From the NCBI GenBank assembly GCA_937889645.1, contig CALBZE010000114.1, positions 1 through 25,391 on the forward strand: DNA of 25,391 bases. The letters run 5' to 3'. Position 1 is the first letter of the stretch; each line of letters starts with the position of its first letter. Source of the stretch: an uncultured bacterium. Lineage in GTDB: Bacteria; Gemmatimonadota; Gemmatimonadetes; Longimicrobiales; RSA9. Positions 15,075 to 22,945 of this stretch are shown piece after piece. Position numbers and translations under genes: made by a program. Under the pieces are notes generated by a model. That model was given only the letters and a program-made list of their open reading frames with translations, was not told the DNA's origin and made no database searches.

Positions 15075-15608
15075 ATGGCGAAGGGCATGGTGGCGCTCGC
15101 GTTCGGTTTCGCGCTCGGCCTCGGCGTTGCCGTCGGGGCGCGGGTCGCGAGCGCTCCGTCCCCGGTGGCGACCGGAGGGGCGGAGCCGGATTCCGTGGCC
15201 GCAGCAGGCCCCGCGAGCGCGGCCGCCTCGGGTGCGGCACCGTCGACGGCCGTGCCGACCCCCGCGGCGGATGTCGCGGGTGCACCGCGCCCGGATGGGG
15301 CGACCGCCCCCACGACGGGGGCGCCCCCGCGTCGGGTCCCCGGACTGCCGCAGGAAACCCCGGTGCCGGTGGCCCGGCCCGCGGCGGATGATGCCGCGGC
15401 GCGGGACGGCGCGGCGCGCCTCGGGAAGATCTTCGCCACCATGGACCCGCGCGACGCGGCGCGCGTCCTCGAGCTGCTCGACGACCTCGAGGTCCGCGCG
15501 ATCCTCACCCACATGTCCGACCGGAACGCCGCGGCGATCCTCGGACAGATCGAACCCGCGCGCGCCGCGGCGCTGAGCCGCGCGGTGCTGGAAGGCAGGG
15601 CGAAATGA
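15075..15608 (+). CDS. MotE-like protein (membrane anchor plus MgtE-N-like domain)
   Basis: The 177-residue protein has an N-terminal hydrophobic segment (about 5-26, MVALAFGFALGLGVAVGA), an 80-residue Ala/Pro/Thr linker and a C-terminal helical domain (115-175: LGKIFATMDPRDAARVLELL, DLEVRAILTHMSDRNAAAIL) that resembles the MgtE-N repeats of MotE, a periplasmic chaperone of the stator protein MotC in rhizobia and of similar proteins found between fliJ and fliK elsewhere. MotC itself is not in the window, so the partner here is unknown. Its stop overlaps the fliK start (ATGA). Confidence 0.75.
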   Translation: MAKGMVALAFGFALGLGVAVGARVASAPSPVATGGAEPDSVAAAGPASAAASGAAPSTAVPTPAADVAGAPRPDGATAPTTGAPPRRVPGLPQETPVPVARPAADDAAARDGAARLGKIFATMDPRDAARVLELLDDLEVRAILTHMSDRNAAAILGQIEPARAAALSRAVLEGRAK

Positions 15609-17239
15609 GTGGATTCGCAATTCTCTTCGCGGCCGATCCGGGCGCGGCAAACCCGGGGGGACCCGGGTCGCCGGGCGCCACGAGCATGACGGCGGCCGCG
15701 GGCTCGGCCGGGGTCCGGGCTCGACGCGCGTCGGAGGGCGACGGCGCCGAGCAGGAGGCCGGCAGCTTCGCCGCGGCGCTCATGATGGTTCAGGCGCAGA
15801 CGGACACGCCGCCCGAGGCCTTCCGAGTCGACACGTCGCTCGATCGGCTGGATCCCGAGTTCCGCCGTCGGCTCGAGCGCGTCATGCAGCGGATGCGGAA
15901 CGAGTACGGCCACGAGGTCCGGCTCGTCGAAGGCTTCCGCGACGCGGCGCGCCAGGACTTCCTCTACGCCCAGGGCCGCACGCGTCCCGGCCCGGTCGTG
16001 ACCTGGACCCGCGACTCCGCCCATGAGCACGGCCTCGCCGCCGACCTCCTCGTCGACGGCCGCTACGACAACCCCGAGGGCTACGCGCGCCTCGCGCAGG
16101 TCGCTCGTGAGGAGGGGCTGCGGACGCTCGGCCCGGCGGACGCGGGGCACGTCGAACTGGTCCGCCCGGCGACGGCGCAGCACGCGCGGGCAGAGGCGGC
16201 GACGGGTCGGCCGGCGAACCAGACGGCGATTCGGCCGGCGAACGCGCTCGCGCGGCCGGCGGTGCCGGCCGCGGTCGTGCAGGTCGCGGCCGCGCCGGCG
16301 GCGGTCGCAGCCGCCGCGCCGGTGGCCGTCGCGAATACGGCGCCGGTGGCCAGGGTCGCGACGGTGGCGCAGGTCGCTCCGGCGCCAGGCGCCGCGGCCG
16401 CCGTCGGACGAGAGGTCGGTCGACGCATCGAGCCGGCCCCGGGCTCTGCGCGGGGCCGCGCGGCGGTCGAGGACGGCGCCGACATCGGTTCGGTGGCTCG
16501 CCTCGCGTCCGCGCCCCAGGTCGCGGGCGACCCCCGGGCCGAGCCGGCGACCCGGCTCGCCGCGTCTCGCGGGAACCGCGACAACCACACCCGTGACGCG
16601 GCCGACGACCGCGGCTCCGGGCAAGAATTGGCACTCGCGGCGGACGGCGGCCGCTTCGAGCCGCGGTCGACTAACGCCGCCGACGTGCCCGCGGGCGACG
16701 TTGCTGCCCGCGGCGCAACGGCCGCCGCCTCCTCCGCCTCGCCGGTCGAGGCGGCCACCGCCGGCGACGTCGAACGCGTCGTCCGCGTGCTGGAGCTGCA
16801 GGAGGCCGCGGACGCCGCGCCACGGTCTCGGGTCGTCTTGCGCCTCGAGGACGCGGATGGCGGCGTCGGCAGGGTCCGCGTCGATCTGCGCGGCTCCGCG
16901 GTCGATGCCGAAATCTCGGTCCCGGACCGCCGGCTCGCCGCCCGGCTGGACGCCCGGATCGACGCGCTGGACAGCGCGCTCCGCCGCGAGGGGCTGGTCC
17001 CCGAGTCGTTGCGCGCCCAGGCGGCGCCGGCCATCGAGTCTAGCGAGGCCGCGCGCCACGCCTTCAGCGCGCCGGCGACGTCGCTCGAGTCGGCCTCCGG
17101 CACGGCGTCCGGCGGCGCGGCCGACCGCGACCGCCGCGGCGAGGGCCACGACCCGACCCGCGACGCGCACCGCCGCGACGCGAACGACCGGCAACGTTCA
17201 TCGAGAGAGGACCGCCACGAAAGGGGGCGCCCATGGTGA
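15605..17239 (+). CDS. fliK: FliK-like hook-length protein with embedded M15 peptidoglycan peptidase domain
   Basis: FliK is normally an exported ruler that sets hook length and switches export specificity. Position (after the motE-like gene, before flgD) and the C-terminal domain (389-475: VVLRLEDADGGVGRVRVDLR, DAEISVPDRRLAARLDARIDALDSALRREGL) fit FliK. Residues 80-187 are something else: LDPEFRRRLERVMQRM, VRLVEGFRDAARQDFLYAQG, SAHEHGLAADLLVDG and DAGHVEL match the M15 L-alanyl-D-glutamate/D-Ala-D-Ala peptidase family. The zinc ligands H140, D147 and H182 and catalytic D179 are all present with family spacing (HxxxxxxD; DxxH). A long Ala/Pro/Val-rich linker (188-385) joins the two. The tail (500-544) is rich in Arg, Asp and His. 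The 544-residue length is within the FliK range. The ORF is continuous, so this is a true fusion. Confidence 0.82.
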   Translation: MSGFAILFAADPGAANPGGPGSPGATSMTAAAGSAGVRARRASEGDGAEQEAGSFAAALMMVQAQTDTPPEAFRVDTSLDRLDPEFRRRLERVMQRMRNEYGHEVRLVEGFRDAARQDFLYAQGRTRPGPVVTWTRDSAHEHGLAADLLVDGRYDNPEGYARLAQVAREEGLRTLGPADAGHVELVRPATAQHARAEAATGRPANQTAIRPANALARPAVPAAVVQVAAAPAAVAAAAPVAVANTAPVARVATVAQVAPAPGAAAAVGREVGRRIEPAPGSARGRAAVEDGADIGSVARLASAPQVAGDPRAEPATRLAASRGNRDNHTRDAADDRGSGQELALAADGGRFEPRSTNAADVPAGDVAARGATAAASSASPVEAATAGDVERVVRVLELQEAADAAPRSRVVLRLEDADGGVGRVRVDLRGSAVDAEISVPDRRLAARLDARIDALDSALRREGLVPESLRAQAAPAIESSEAARHAFSAPATSLESASGTASGGAADRDRRGEGHDPTRDAHRRDANDRQRSSREDRHERGRPW

Positions 17240-17901
17240 CCACTCACGTCACCACCTCCACGCCGCCGGGACAGGCCGCGTTGACGGCCACCGGCGGGCA
17301 GCTCGGCAAGCAGGAGTTCCTCGAGCTCCTCGTCGCCCAGCTGCGCCACCAAGATCCGCTCAACCCCATGCAGCCGCAGGACATGGCGGCGCAGCTCGCG
17401 CAGTTCAGCAGCGTCGAGCAGCTCATCGTGCTGAACGAGCGGATGGCCGTCCAGAACGCCCTCGGTGAGGCGATCGCGCACGGCCTCGGCACCGGCAACG
17501 CCCTCGGCGTCCTGGGCCGCGGCGTGCTCGCCCGGTCGGACCGGGTCGCGATCGGGAAGGGCGGAATCGACGAGATCACGCTGGAGGTCGGGGGCTCGGG
17601 CGGGACCGCGCGGCTCAAGCTCCTCGACGCCAACGGCAAGGAAGTCGGCTCGCGGGATCTCGGATTCCTCGGCGCCGGCCGCCACAACGTCGAGATCGGC
17701 AAGGCCGCCGACGGGCTCGAGGACGGCGTCTACACCGTCGCCGTCGAGGTCGTCGACGCCAACGGCAACCCGGTCTCGGCCGTCACGTACGTCCGCATCC
17801 GAATCGACGGCGTGCGCAACACCGACGCCGGCATGATACTGACCGCCGGCGCGCTCGAACTCGAATTGCGGGACATCGTCGAAGTCTATCACAACCTCTA
17901 A
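17233..17901 (+). CDS. flgD: Hook capping/scaffolding protein FlgD
   Basis: FlgD caps the growing hook and is needed for FlgE polymerisation. The 222-residue protein has the family signature QEFLELLVAQLRHQDPLNPM and DMAAQLAQFSSVEQL (about 27-65), a Tudor-like region, and the FnIII-like FlgD-Ig fold (GTARLKLLDANGKEV, LEDGVYTVAVEVVDANG). The start overlaps the fliK end by seven bases, with a GGGGG-containing site upstream. flgE follows after 16 bases. Confidence 0.95.
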   Translation: MVTTHVTTSTPPGQAALTATGGQLGKQEFLELLVAQLRHQDPLNPMQPQDMAAQLAQFSSVEQLIVLNERMAVQNALGEAIAHGLGTGNALGVLGRGVLARSDRVAIGKGGIDEITLEVGGSGGTARLKLLDANGKEVGSRDLGFLGAGRHNVEIGKAADGLEDGVYTVAVEVVDANGNPVSAVTYVRIRIDGVRNTDAGMILTAGALELELRDIVEVYHNL

Positions 17902-17917
17902 ACCGAGGGGGCTCACC

Positions 17918-19198
17918 ATGATGCGTTCGCTCTTCGCCGGCGTGTCCGGGCTCCGCAACCACCAGGTGCGGATGGACGTGATCGGCAACAACATCGCCAA
18001 CGTCAACACCGTCGGCTTCAAGGCGAGCCGGGTCACGTTCGAAGAGGCCTTCGCCCAGCTCGTCCAGGGCGCGAGCCGGCCCCCGGGCGACGACTTCGCC
18101 GTCAGCGGCGGCGTCAACCCGATCCAGGTCGGGCTCGGCATGAACATCAGCAGCATCGACCTGCTCTTCACGCAGGGGAACCTGGAGTCCACCGGCGTGG
18201 TGACCGACCTGGCGATCCAGGGCGACTCGTTCTTCGTCGTCTCCGACGGCACGACGCGCTACTACACCCGCTCGGGCAACTTCCAGCTGGATGCCGGCGG
18301 CCGGCTCGTCTCCGCCACCAACGGCTTCGTCGTCCAGGGCCGCATGGCCACACCCGACGGCGTGCTCCAGGAGGCGATCACCGACATCATCCTGCCGTTC
18401 GGCCAGAAGTCGCCCGCCCGCGCGACCGAGCGCGTCCTGATCGGCGGCAACCTGGACTCCGGCGCGGGCGCCGGCGCGGCACCGGAGACCACCATCACGA
18501 TCTTCGACGAGCAGGGGAACGAGGTCGAGCTCAAGCTCGTCTTCACCAAGGCCTATACCGATCCGGCCGACCCGAACTACGACCCGAACGCCTGGAACGT
18601 CCGGATCTTCGCCGACGGCGCCGCCGTGGCCACGACGACGCTCGAGTTCACCTCGAACGGCACCCTCGCCGCCGTCGATGGCGACTCCGCCTCCGCGGAT
18701 TTCACCTTCGACTTCCCCGCGCCGACCGGGTCGCAGCAGACCGTCACCATCGACTTCGGCACCATCGGCGGGATCGACGGGCTCTCCCAGTTCGCCCGGC
18801 CCACGACGGCCGTGCTCCGCGAGCAGGACGGCTACGCGATGGGCGAGCTCCAGAACATCAGCATCGACCCGGATGGCGTGATCAGCGGCTCCTTCAGCAA
18901 CGGCGTCACGCTGACCCTCGCCCAGGTCGTGCTGGCCGACTTCAACAACCCGACGGGCCTCATCCGGACCGGGGACAACATGTACCAGGTCTCCGCCAAC
19001 TCCGGCCCGGCCGTTCTTGGCTTCGCCGGCGAGGGCTCGCCGTCGCTGATCACCTCGGGCGCGCTCGAGATGTCCAACGTCGATCTCGCCCAGGAGTTCA
19101 CGAACATGATCACCGCGCAGCGCGGCTTCCAGTCCAACGCACGCGTGATCACCGCCAGCGACGAGATGCTCCAGGAGTTGGTGAACCTGAAGCGGTAA
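17918..19198 (+). CDS. flgE: Flagellar hook protein FlgE
   Basis: FlgE polymerises into the hook outside the cell. The 426-residue protein has the N-terminal signature LFAGVSGLRNHQVRMDVIGNNIANVNTVGFK, the GLG...TQGNLESTG and DGTTRYYTRSGNF segments, central beta domains, and the C-terminal SNVDLAQEFTNMITAQRGFQSNARVITASDEMLQEL helix. The two Met codons at 17918 and 17921 are equally possible; a GAGGGGG site favours the first. It ends the first operon. The flbD and motAB genes that often follow flgE are absent. Confidence 0.97.
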   Translation: MMRSLFAGVSGLRNHQVRMDVIGNNIANVNTVGFKASRVTFEEAFAQLVQGASRPPGDDFAVSGGVNPIQVGLGMNISSIDLLFTQGNLESTGVVTDLAIQGDSFFVVSDGTTRYYTRSGNFQLDAGGRLVSATNGFVVQGRMATPDGVLQEAITDIILPFGQKSPARATERVLIGGNLDSGAGAGAAPETTITIFDEQGNEVELKLVFTKAYTDPADPNYDPNAWNVRIFADGAAVATTTLEFTSNGTLAAVDGDSASADFTFDFPAPTGSQQTVTIDFGTIGGIDGLSQFARPTTAVLREQDGYAMGELQNISIDPDGVISGSFSNGVTLTLAQVVLADFNNPTGLIRTGDNMYQVSANSGPAVLGFAGEGSPSLITSGALEMSNVDLAQEFTNMITAQRGFQSNARVITASDEMLQELVNLKR

Positions 19199-19242
19199 TC
19201 GCTCCGACCCGCTGACCGTCGCGCCCGCGACGCCCGACCCTC

Positions 19243-19292
19243 GAGCCCCGCGGCGGGGCCCCGGGGGCCGGGCGCCGGGCCCGGCGCGGCTC
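19243..19292 (+). terminator. Candidate terminator hairpins after flgE
   Basis: Within GAGCC...GGCTC ends (19243-19292) there is a stem CCCCG-CGG-CGGGG (19246-19258) and a perfect 16-base palindrome GCGCCGGGCCCGGCGC (19272-19287). They start about 45 bases after the flgE stop. No T-run follows, so termination strength is uncertain. Confidence 0.4.
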
Positions 19293-19381
19293 TCGATAGA
19301 CGCGCTCGAACGGCGCGCCCGAACGGTGCGCCCCAACCGCGCGTCGCCCGCCCCGGCCCGGCAAAACCCGCCGCCCCGACC

Positions 19382-19397
19382 CGGCAGACCCTGCCGC
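19382..19397. promoter_or_regulatory. Candidate enhancer (UAS) dyad for the sigma-54 activator, fliL operon
   Basis: CGGCA-N5-TGCCG, extended CGGCAGA-N3-TGCCGC, identical in 13 of 16 bases to the dyad at 8281-8296 before flgB. It is centred about 115 bp before the -24 element of the fliL promoter. In a visual scan of CGGCA occurrences in this window I found the full dyad only at these two places. Confidence 0.55.
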
Positions 19398-19502
19398 ACC
19401 CGTCGGAAACGACCGCCCCCGGTTCTGACCACTCGATTCGCGTCGGCTCCCCAAGTTGTTGTGCGGACGACACTTACCGCCAGCGTGCTCCGCGCCGCGT
19501 TG

Positions 19503-19518
19503 CGGCACGGAGTCTGCC
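19503..19518 (+). promoter_or_regulatory. Sigma-54 (-24/-12) promoter of the fliL operon
   Basis: CGGCACGGAGTCTGCC against the consensus TGGCACGRNNNTTGCW: GGCACG is perfect, and GG (19504-19505) and GC (19516-19517) are exactly ten bases apart. Start expected near 19529, giving a 50-nt leader before ATG 19579. Confidence 0.75.
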
Positions 19519-19578
19519 CATGCGTGTGGGCGGCGGGCACGCGCGATTCATTCACACCCCACAAGTCGGGAGAGCGCA

Positions 19579-20094
19579 ATGGCGCGCGAGACGGAAACCC
19601 ACGACGGGACGGAAGTCGGCGAGATGGAGAACGCATCCGCGCAGCCGCGTCGGCTCCTGCCCATGCTCCTGGTCGTGATCGGGCTGGTGGCCGGTGGCGG
19701 GGTGGGCTGGGCCGTCGTCGGCCCCGTGCTGGCGGAACGCCGGGGCGTGGTCGGTGCCGAGCGCGAGGCCGAGCGGGGCTCGGAGCAACGAGAACGGTCC
19801 TTCTACTCGATCGAGAACCTGGTCGTCAATCCCGCCGGGACGCGTGGGATGCGCTACCTGGTGGTGACGGTGACGGTCGAAGTGAAGTCTGCGAACGCGG
19901 CGCGGGACCTGACGTCGCGGGACGCGGAGGTACGGGACGCCCTGGTGCGGCTGTTGGGGCGGAAGACGGTGGAGGAGCTGGCGGACGTGGATCGCCGTGA
20001 ATCGCTGCGGCAGGAGATCCACGACGTGATCGCGGGGATGGTCTCGCGCGGCGAGGTCGTGCGCGTGTTCCTGCCCCTCTACGTGATCCAGTAG
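19579..20094 (+). CDS. fliL: Flagellar basal body-associated protein FliL
   Basis: FliL is an inner-membrane, stator-associated protein that supports motor torque. The 171-residue protein has a cytoplasmic acidic N-terminus (1-25), one membrane helix (about 27-50, LPMLLVVIGLVAGGGVGWAVVG) and the periplasmic domain (FYSIENLVVNPAGTRGMRYLVVTVTVEV; LRQEIHDVIAGMVSRGEVVRVFLPLYVIQ). The start is ATG 19579 after a GGGAG site; an upstream in-frame reading from 19456 would cross the sigma-54 promoter. fliM starts four bases after its stop. Confidence 0.93.
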   Translation: MARETETHDGTEVGEMENASAQPRRLLPMLLVVIGLVAGGGVGWAVVGPVLAERRGVVGAEREAERGSEQRERSFYSIENLVVNPAGTRGMRYLVVTVTVEVKSANAARDLTSRDAEVRDALVRLLGRKTVEELADVDRRESLRQEIHDVIAGMVSRGEVVRVFLPLYVIQ

Positions 20095-20098
20095 AGCG

Positions 20099-21067
20099 AT
20101 GAGTTCGGAAACGCTGTCGCAGGAAGAGATCGATCTGCTATTCGACGGCCAGCGGGCGCCGGCCCCTGCGGCGCGGCGCACCCGGCCGCCGGATGTGCAG
20201 GTCTACGACTTCCGCCGGCCGAGCCGGATCTCGAAGGACCGGCAGCGGTCGCTCGAGGCGATGTACGACCTGCTGGCGAAGACGCTGGAGAACTGGCTGA
20301 CCGGCCGGGTGCGCTCGCAGGTCGAGATGAACCTGCTGGAGGTGCAGCAGTTCAGCTTCGGCGAGTTCGTGATGTCGTTGCCGACGCCGTGTTCGTCCTT
20401 CGTCTTCGACATTGCGGACTCGGGCGGCCAGCAGGGCGTGATCGACTTCGGGCCCGAGCTCGCATTCTACCTGGTGGACCGGCTGCTGGGCGGCTCCGGG
20501 CCACCGGTGGTGCTGGAGCGGGCGCTGACGCCGCTCGAGCGGACGATGGTTTGGATCGCGGCGGAGCGGATCACGAATCTGCTGTCGGAAATCTGGCGCG
20601 ACCATGTGAAGCTGGACCTGGAGCTGTCGAGGTTCGAGTCGATCCCTGACATGCTCCAGATCGCGAACCGCGAGGATCCGGTGCTGGTCGCGAACATGGA
20701 GGTTTCGGCGGACGGTATGCGCAGCCCGCTGCTGGTGTGCCTGCCGTTCGGCGTGCTGGAGAAGTTCTTCACGACGTCGGGGGTGCAGCGGATCCACCGG
20801 CCGCGCGGCGCGGACCGGGATCGGGAGTTCGACCGGCGCGCGATCGAGGCGTCGGTGCGGCAGACGAGGGTGCCGGTCTCCGCGCGGCTGCCGGAATTCG
20901 AGTTGTCTATCGAACAGCTCTCCACGCTGCGTCCCGGCAGCGTGCTGTTGTCGGGGCACCCGTCGGACGCGGAAGTGGAGGTCTTCATCGCGGGGCAGAA
21001 GCGGTATCGGGCGGCGGTGCGGCGCACGGGGCGGAAGCTGGCCGTGTGCATCACCGACGAGCTCTGA
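20099..21067 (+). CDS. fliM: Flagellar motor switch protein FliM
   Basis: FliM is the middle C-ring protein and binds phospho-CheY. The 322-residue protein starts with the CheY-binding/FliM N-terminal peptide LSQEEIDLLFDG (6-17). The CheC-like middle domain (about 40-225: YDLLAKTLENWLTGRVRSQVEMNL; VDRLLGGSGPP; LTPLERTMV) and the C-terminal SpoA domain (250-320) follow in normal order. Length is typical. Confidence 0.97.
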   Translation: MSSETLSQEEIDLLFDGQRAPAPAARRTRPPDVQVYDFRRPSRISKDRQRSLEAMYDLLAKTLENWLTGRVRSQVEMNLLEVQQFSFGEFVMSLPTPCSSFVFDIADSGGQQGVIDFGPELAFYLVDRLLGGSGPPVVLERALTPLERTMVWIAAERITNLLSEIWRDHVKLDLELSRFESIPDMLQIANREDPVLVANMEVSADGMRSPLLVCLPFGVLEKFFTTSGVQRIHRPRGADRDREFDRRAIEASVRQTRVPVSARLPEFELSIEQLSTLRPGSVLLSGHPSDAEVEVFIAGQKRYRAAVRRTGRKLAVCITDEL

Positions 21068-21106
21068 GGTGGCACCCTGGAGACGACGCACGACACTGGA
21101 GGCGGG

Positions 21107-21466
21107 ATGAACAGCAACGAGAACCCGGCCGGCCCGGGCGCGCCGGAGGCGGTCGTTCAGCCGACCGCCGCGAAGCACGCGGTCGGCCCGGTCGATGGGG
21201 ACACGGCGCCGCTGTCGATGGTTTACGACCTGACGCTGCCGGTCACCGTCGAGCTCGGCCGGACCAAGATGACGATCCAGGAGATCCTCGATCTGACGCG
21301 CGGCTCGGTCATCGAGCTGGACCGGCTGGTCGGCGAGCCGATCGACATCTACGCCGGCGACCGTCGCTTCGCCGAGGGCGAGGTGGTGGTGATCGGCGAG
21401 CAGTTCGGCGTGCGGATCACGCGGATCCTCACGCAGTCGCAGCCCGAAGTGCGGACCGCGGGATGA
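21107..21466 (+). CDS. fliN: Flagellar motor switch protein FliN
   Basis: FliN forms the base of the C ring and docks FliH. The 119-residue protein has a 35-residue low-complexity N-terminus and the SpoA domain (about 40-112: VYDLTLPVTVELGRTKMTIQEIL, GSVIELDRLVGEPIDIY, GEVVVIGEQFGVRITRIL). A GGAGG site precedes the ATG; the 39-base gap to fliM is the largest in this operon. The stop overlaps the fliOP start (ATGA). Confidence 0.96.
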   Translation: MNSNENPAGPGAPEAVVQPTAAKHAVGPVDGDTAPLSMVYDLTLPVTVELGRTKMTIQEILDLTRGSVIELDRLVGEPIDIYAGDRRFAEGEVVVIGEQFGVRITRILTQSQPEVRTAG

Positions 21467-22650
21467 TCGCTCCGCTGCTCGTCGCGGGTGCGGCCATGGC
21501 CATGGTCCTCGTGGGCGTGGCGCTGGCGTTCCGGGCGGTGAACCGGCTCGCCTTCGGCGGCCGGCTCGGCGCCGGGCGTGCGGCGCTATCGGTCGTGGCC
21601 CGCGTCGGGCTCGGGCCCCGGCAGGGGTTGGCGGTCGTGCGCGTGGGCGAGCGCGGCGTCGTCGTCTCGATGGGCGAAGGCGGCGTGCACCCGGTCCTCG
21701 AGCTGAGCGCCGAGGAGCTTGCGGCGTTCGAGGCGAACGGCGGCCCCGGCCAGGCGGCGGTCGGCGCGGGGGCGGCGGGCGCGGGGGCGTTGGCCGCGGC
21801 GGCGGGGACGGCGGGCGCGCGGATCGCGCGGCGTCTGCGCCGGTTCGCAATGCTGGCCGTGGCCGTCGCGCTTCCCATTGCGGCACTGCTGGCGTTCACC
21901 GAGCCGGCCGCCGCCCAGACCACCGTGCAGGGCGCCACGCCGGGCGCCGCCGCGATCGACAGCGTCGCTGCGCGGCTGCTCCCGCAGATCGGCGTCTCCG
22001 TCGACGCCGGCGACGACGGCCTCCGCCTGAGCGGCACCGTCGGGATGGTGGTCGTCCTCGGGCTGCTCACCACGCTGCCGACGCTGCTCCTCCTGATGAC
22101 GAGCTTCACGCGGATCCTGGTCGTGCTGCACTTCCTGCGGCAGGCGATGGGGACGCAGAGCGCGCCGCCGGGGCACCTGATGGCCGCGCTCGCGCTGCTC
22201 CTCACCGGGTTCGTGATGGCGCCCACGCTGCGCGAGGTGAACGCGACGGCGCTGAAGCCGTGGTCCGAAGGCCAGATCACGGAGGGCGAGATGCTGACCG
22301 CCGCCGCGGTGCCGCTGCGCGAGTTCATGCTGCGGCAGACCCGCGAGGAGGACCTGGCGCTCTTCCTCGACCTGAGCGAGACCGGCCCGGTCGCGAGCGA
22401 GGACGAGATCCCGCTCACGACGCTGATGTCCGCTTTCGCGGTCGGGGAGCTGCGCACGGCGTTCCAGATCGGCTTCGCGATCTTCCTCCCGTTCGTCGTG
22501 ATCGACATCGTCGTGGCCGCGGTGCTCACGAGCATGGGGATGTTCATGCTCCCGCCGGCGATGATCGCGCTGCCGCTCAAGCTCATGCTGTTCGTGCTGG
22601 TCGACGGGTGGACGCTCGTCGTGCAGAGCCTGTTCGAGAGCTTCCGGTAG
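21463..22650 (+). CDS. fliOP: FliO-FliP fusion, flagellar export gate protein
   Basis: FliP is the core of the export gate (with FliQ and FliR); FliO is its assembly chaperone. Here one 395-residue ORF holds both. Residues 1-95 are FliO (membrane helix 3-23, then the small cytoplasmic domain GLAVVRVGERGVVVSMGEGGVHPVLEL). An Ala/Gly linker (96-120) and RRLRR (123-127) lead to a second hydrophobic stretch (130-146) ending EPAAA-Q, a typical FliP signal peptide with likely cleavage after A151. Mature FliP follows (GTVGMVVVLGLLTTLPTLLLLMTSFTRILVVLHFLR; LPPAMIALPLKLMLFVLVDGW). No stop or frameshift lies between. Internal initiation at Met130 (ATG 21850) is possible but has no ribosome site. Start 21463 overlaps the fliN stop. 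Confidence 0.9.
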   Translation: MIAPLLVAGAAMAMVLVGVALAFRAVNRLAFGGRLGAGRAALSVVARVGLGPRQGLAVVRVGERGVVVSMGEGGVHPVLELSAEELAAFEANGGPGQAAVGAGAAGAGALAAAAGTAGARIARRLRRFAMLAVAVALPIAALLAFTEPAAAQTTVQGATPGAAAIDSVAARLLPQIGVSVDAGDDGLRLSGTVGMVVVLGLLTTLPTLLLLMTSFTRILVVLHFLRQAMGTQSAPPGHLMAALALLLTGFVMAPTLREVNATALKPWSEGQITEGEMLTAAAVPLREFMLRQTREEDLALFLDLSETGPVASEDEIPLTTLMSAFAVGELRTAFQIGFAIFLPFVVIDIVVAAVLTSMGMFMLPPAMIALPLKLMLFVLVDGWTLVVQSLFESFR

Positions 22651-22662
22651 GAGGACGCTCCG

Positions 22663-22932
22663 GTGTCGTACGCCGTCGTCGTGGATCTCGCGCGCAACGC
22701 GCTGGTGTTCGCGCTGCTGATCGGCGGGCCGCTCCTCGCGGTCGCGCTCGTGGTCGGCCTGATGGTGAGCGTGCTGCAGGCGGCCACGCAGATCCAGGAG
22801 CAGACGCTGGTCGTGGTCGCGAAGTTCTTCGCGGTCGGCGCGGTCTTCCTGGTCATGCTCCCGTGGATCCTGCAGACGGCGGTCAAGTTCACGACGGAGC
22901 TGCTGCGCAGCCTGCCCGTCCTGGTGTCGTGA
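22663..22932 (+). CDS. fliQ: Flagellar biosynthesis protein FliQ
   Basis: FliQ is a two-helix hairpin subunit of the export gate. The 89-residue protein has the standard length and sequence plan (ALLIGGPLLAVALVVGLMVSVLQAATQIQEQTL, then VFLVMLPWILQ). The start codon is GTG at 22663 with GGAGG directly after the fliOP stop. fliR follows after 13 bases. Confidence 0.95.
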   Translation: MSYAVVVDLARNALVFALLIGGPLLAVALVVGLMVSVLQAATQIQEQTLVVVAKFFAVGAVFLVMLPWILQTAVKFTTELLRSLPVLVS

Positions 22933-22945
22933 GGAGCCTGGCGTC

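Larger units (their letters stand above)
19199..19578. other. 380-bp regulatory gap between flgE and fliL
   Basis: No protein or RNA gene was seen. It holds, in order: GC-rich hairpins just after flgE (19243-19292), a dyad like the one before flgB (19382-19397), a sigma-54 promoter (19503-19518) and the fliL ribosome site near 19568-19573. It therefore separates two transcription units. Confidence 0.7.

Noticed and set aside
13077..15650. An 857-codon open frame on the minus strand opposite fliH-fliI-fliJ and the motE-like gene
   Set aside because: It is the antisense shadow of well-conserved genes in high-GC DNA; the protein is a low-complexity Arg/Ala/Asp mixture with no domain.
16081..18252. 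A 723-codon open frame on the minus strand opposite fliK, flgD and flgE
   Set aside because: Same reason: composition of a GC shadow, while the plus strand encodes clear FlgD and FlgE.
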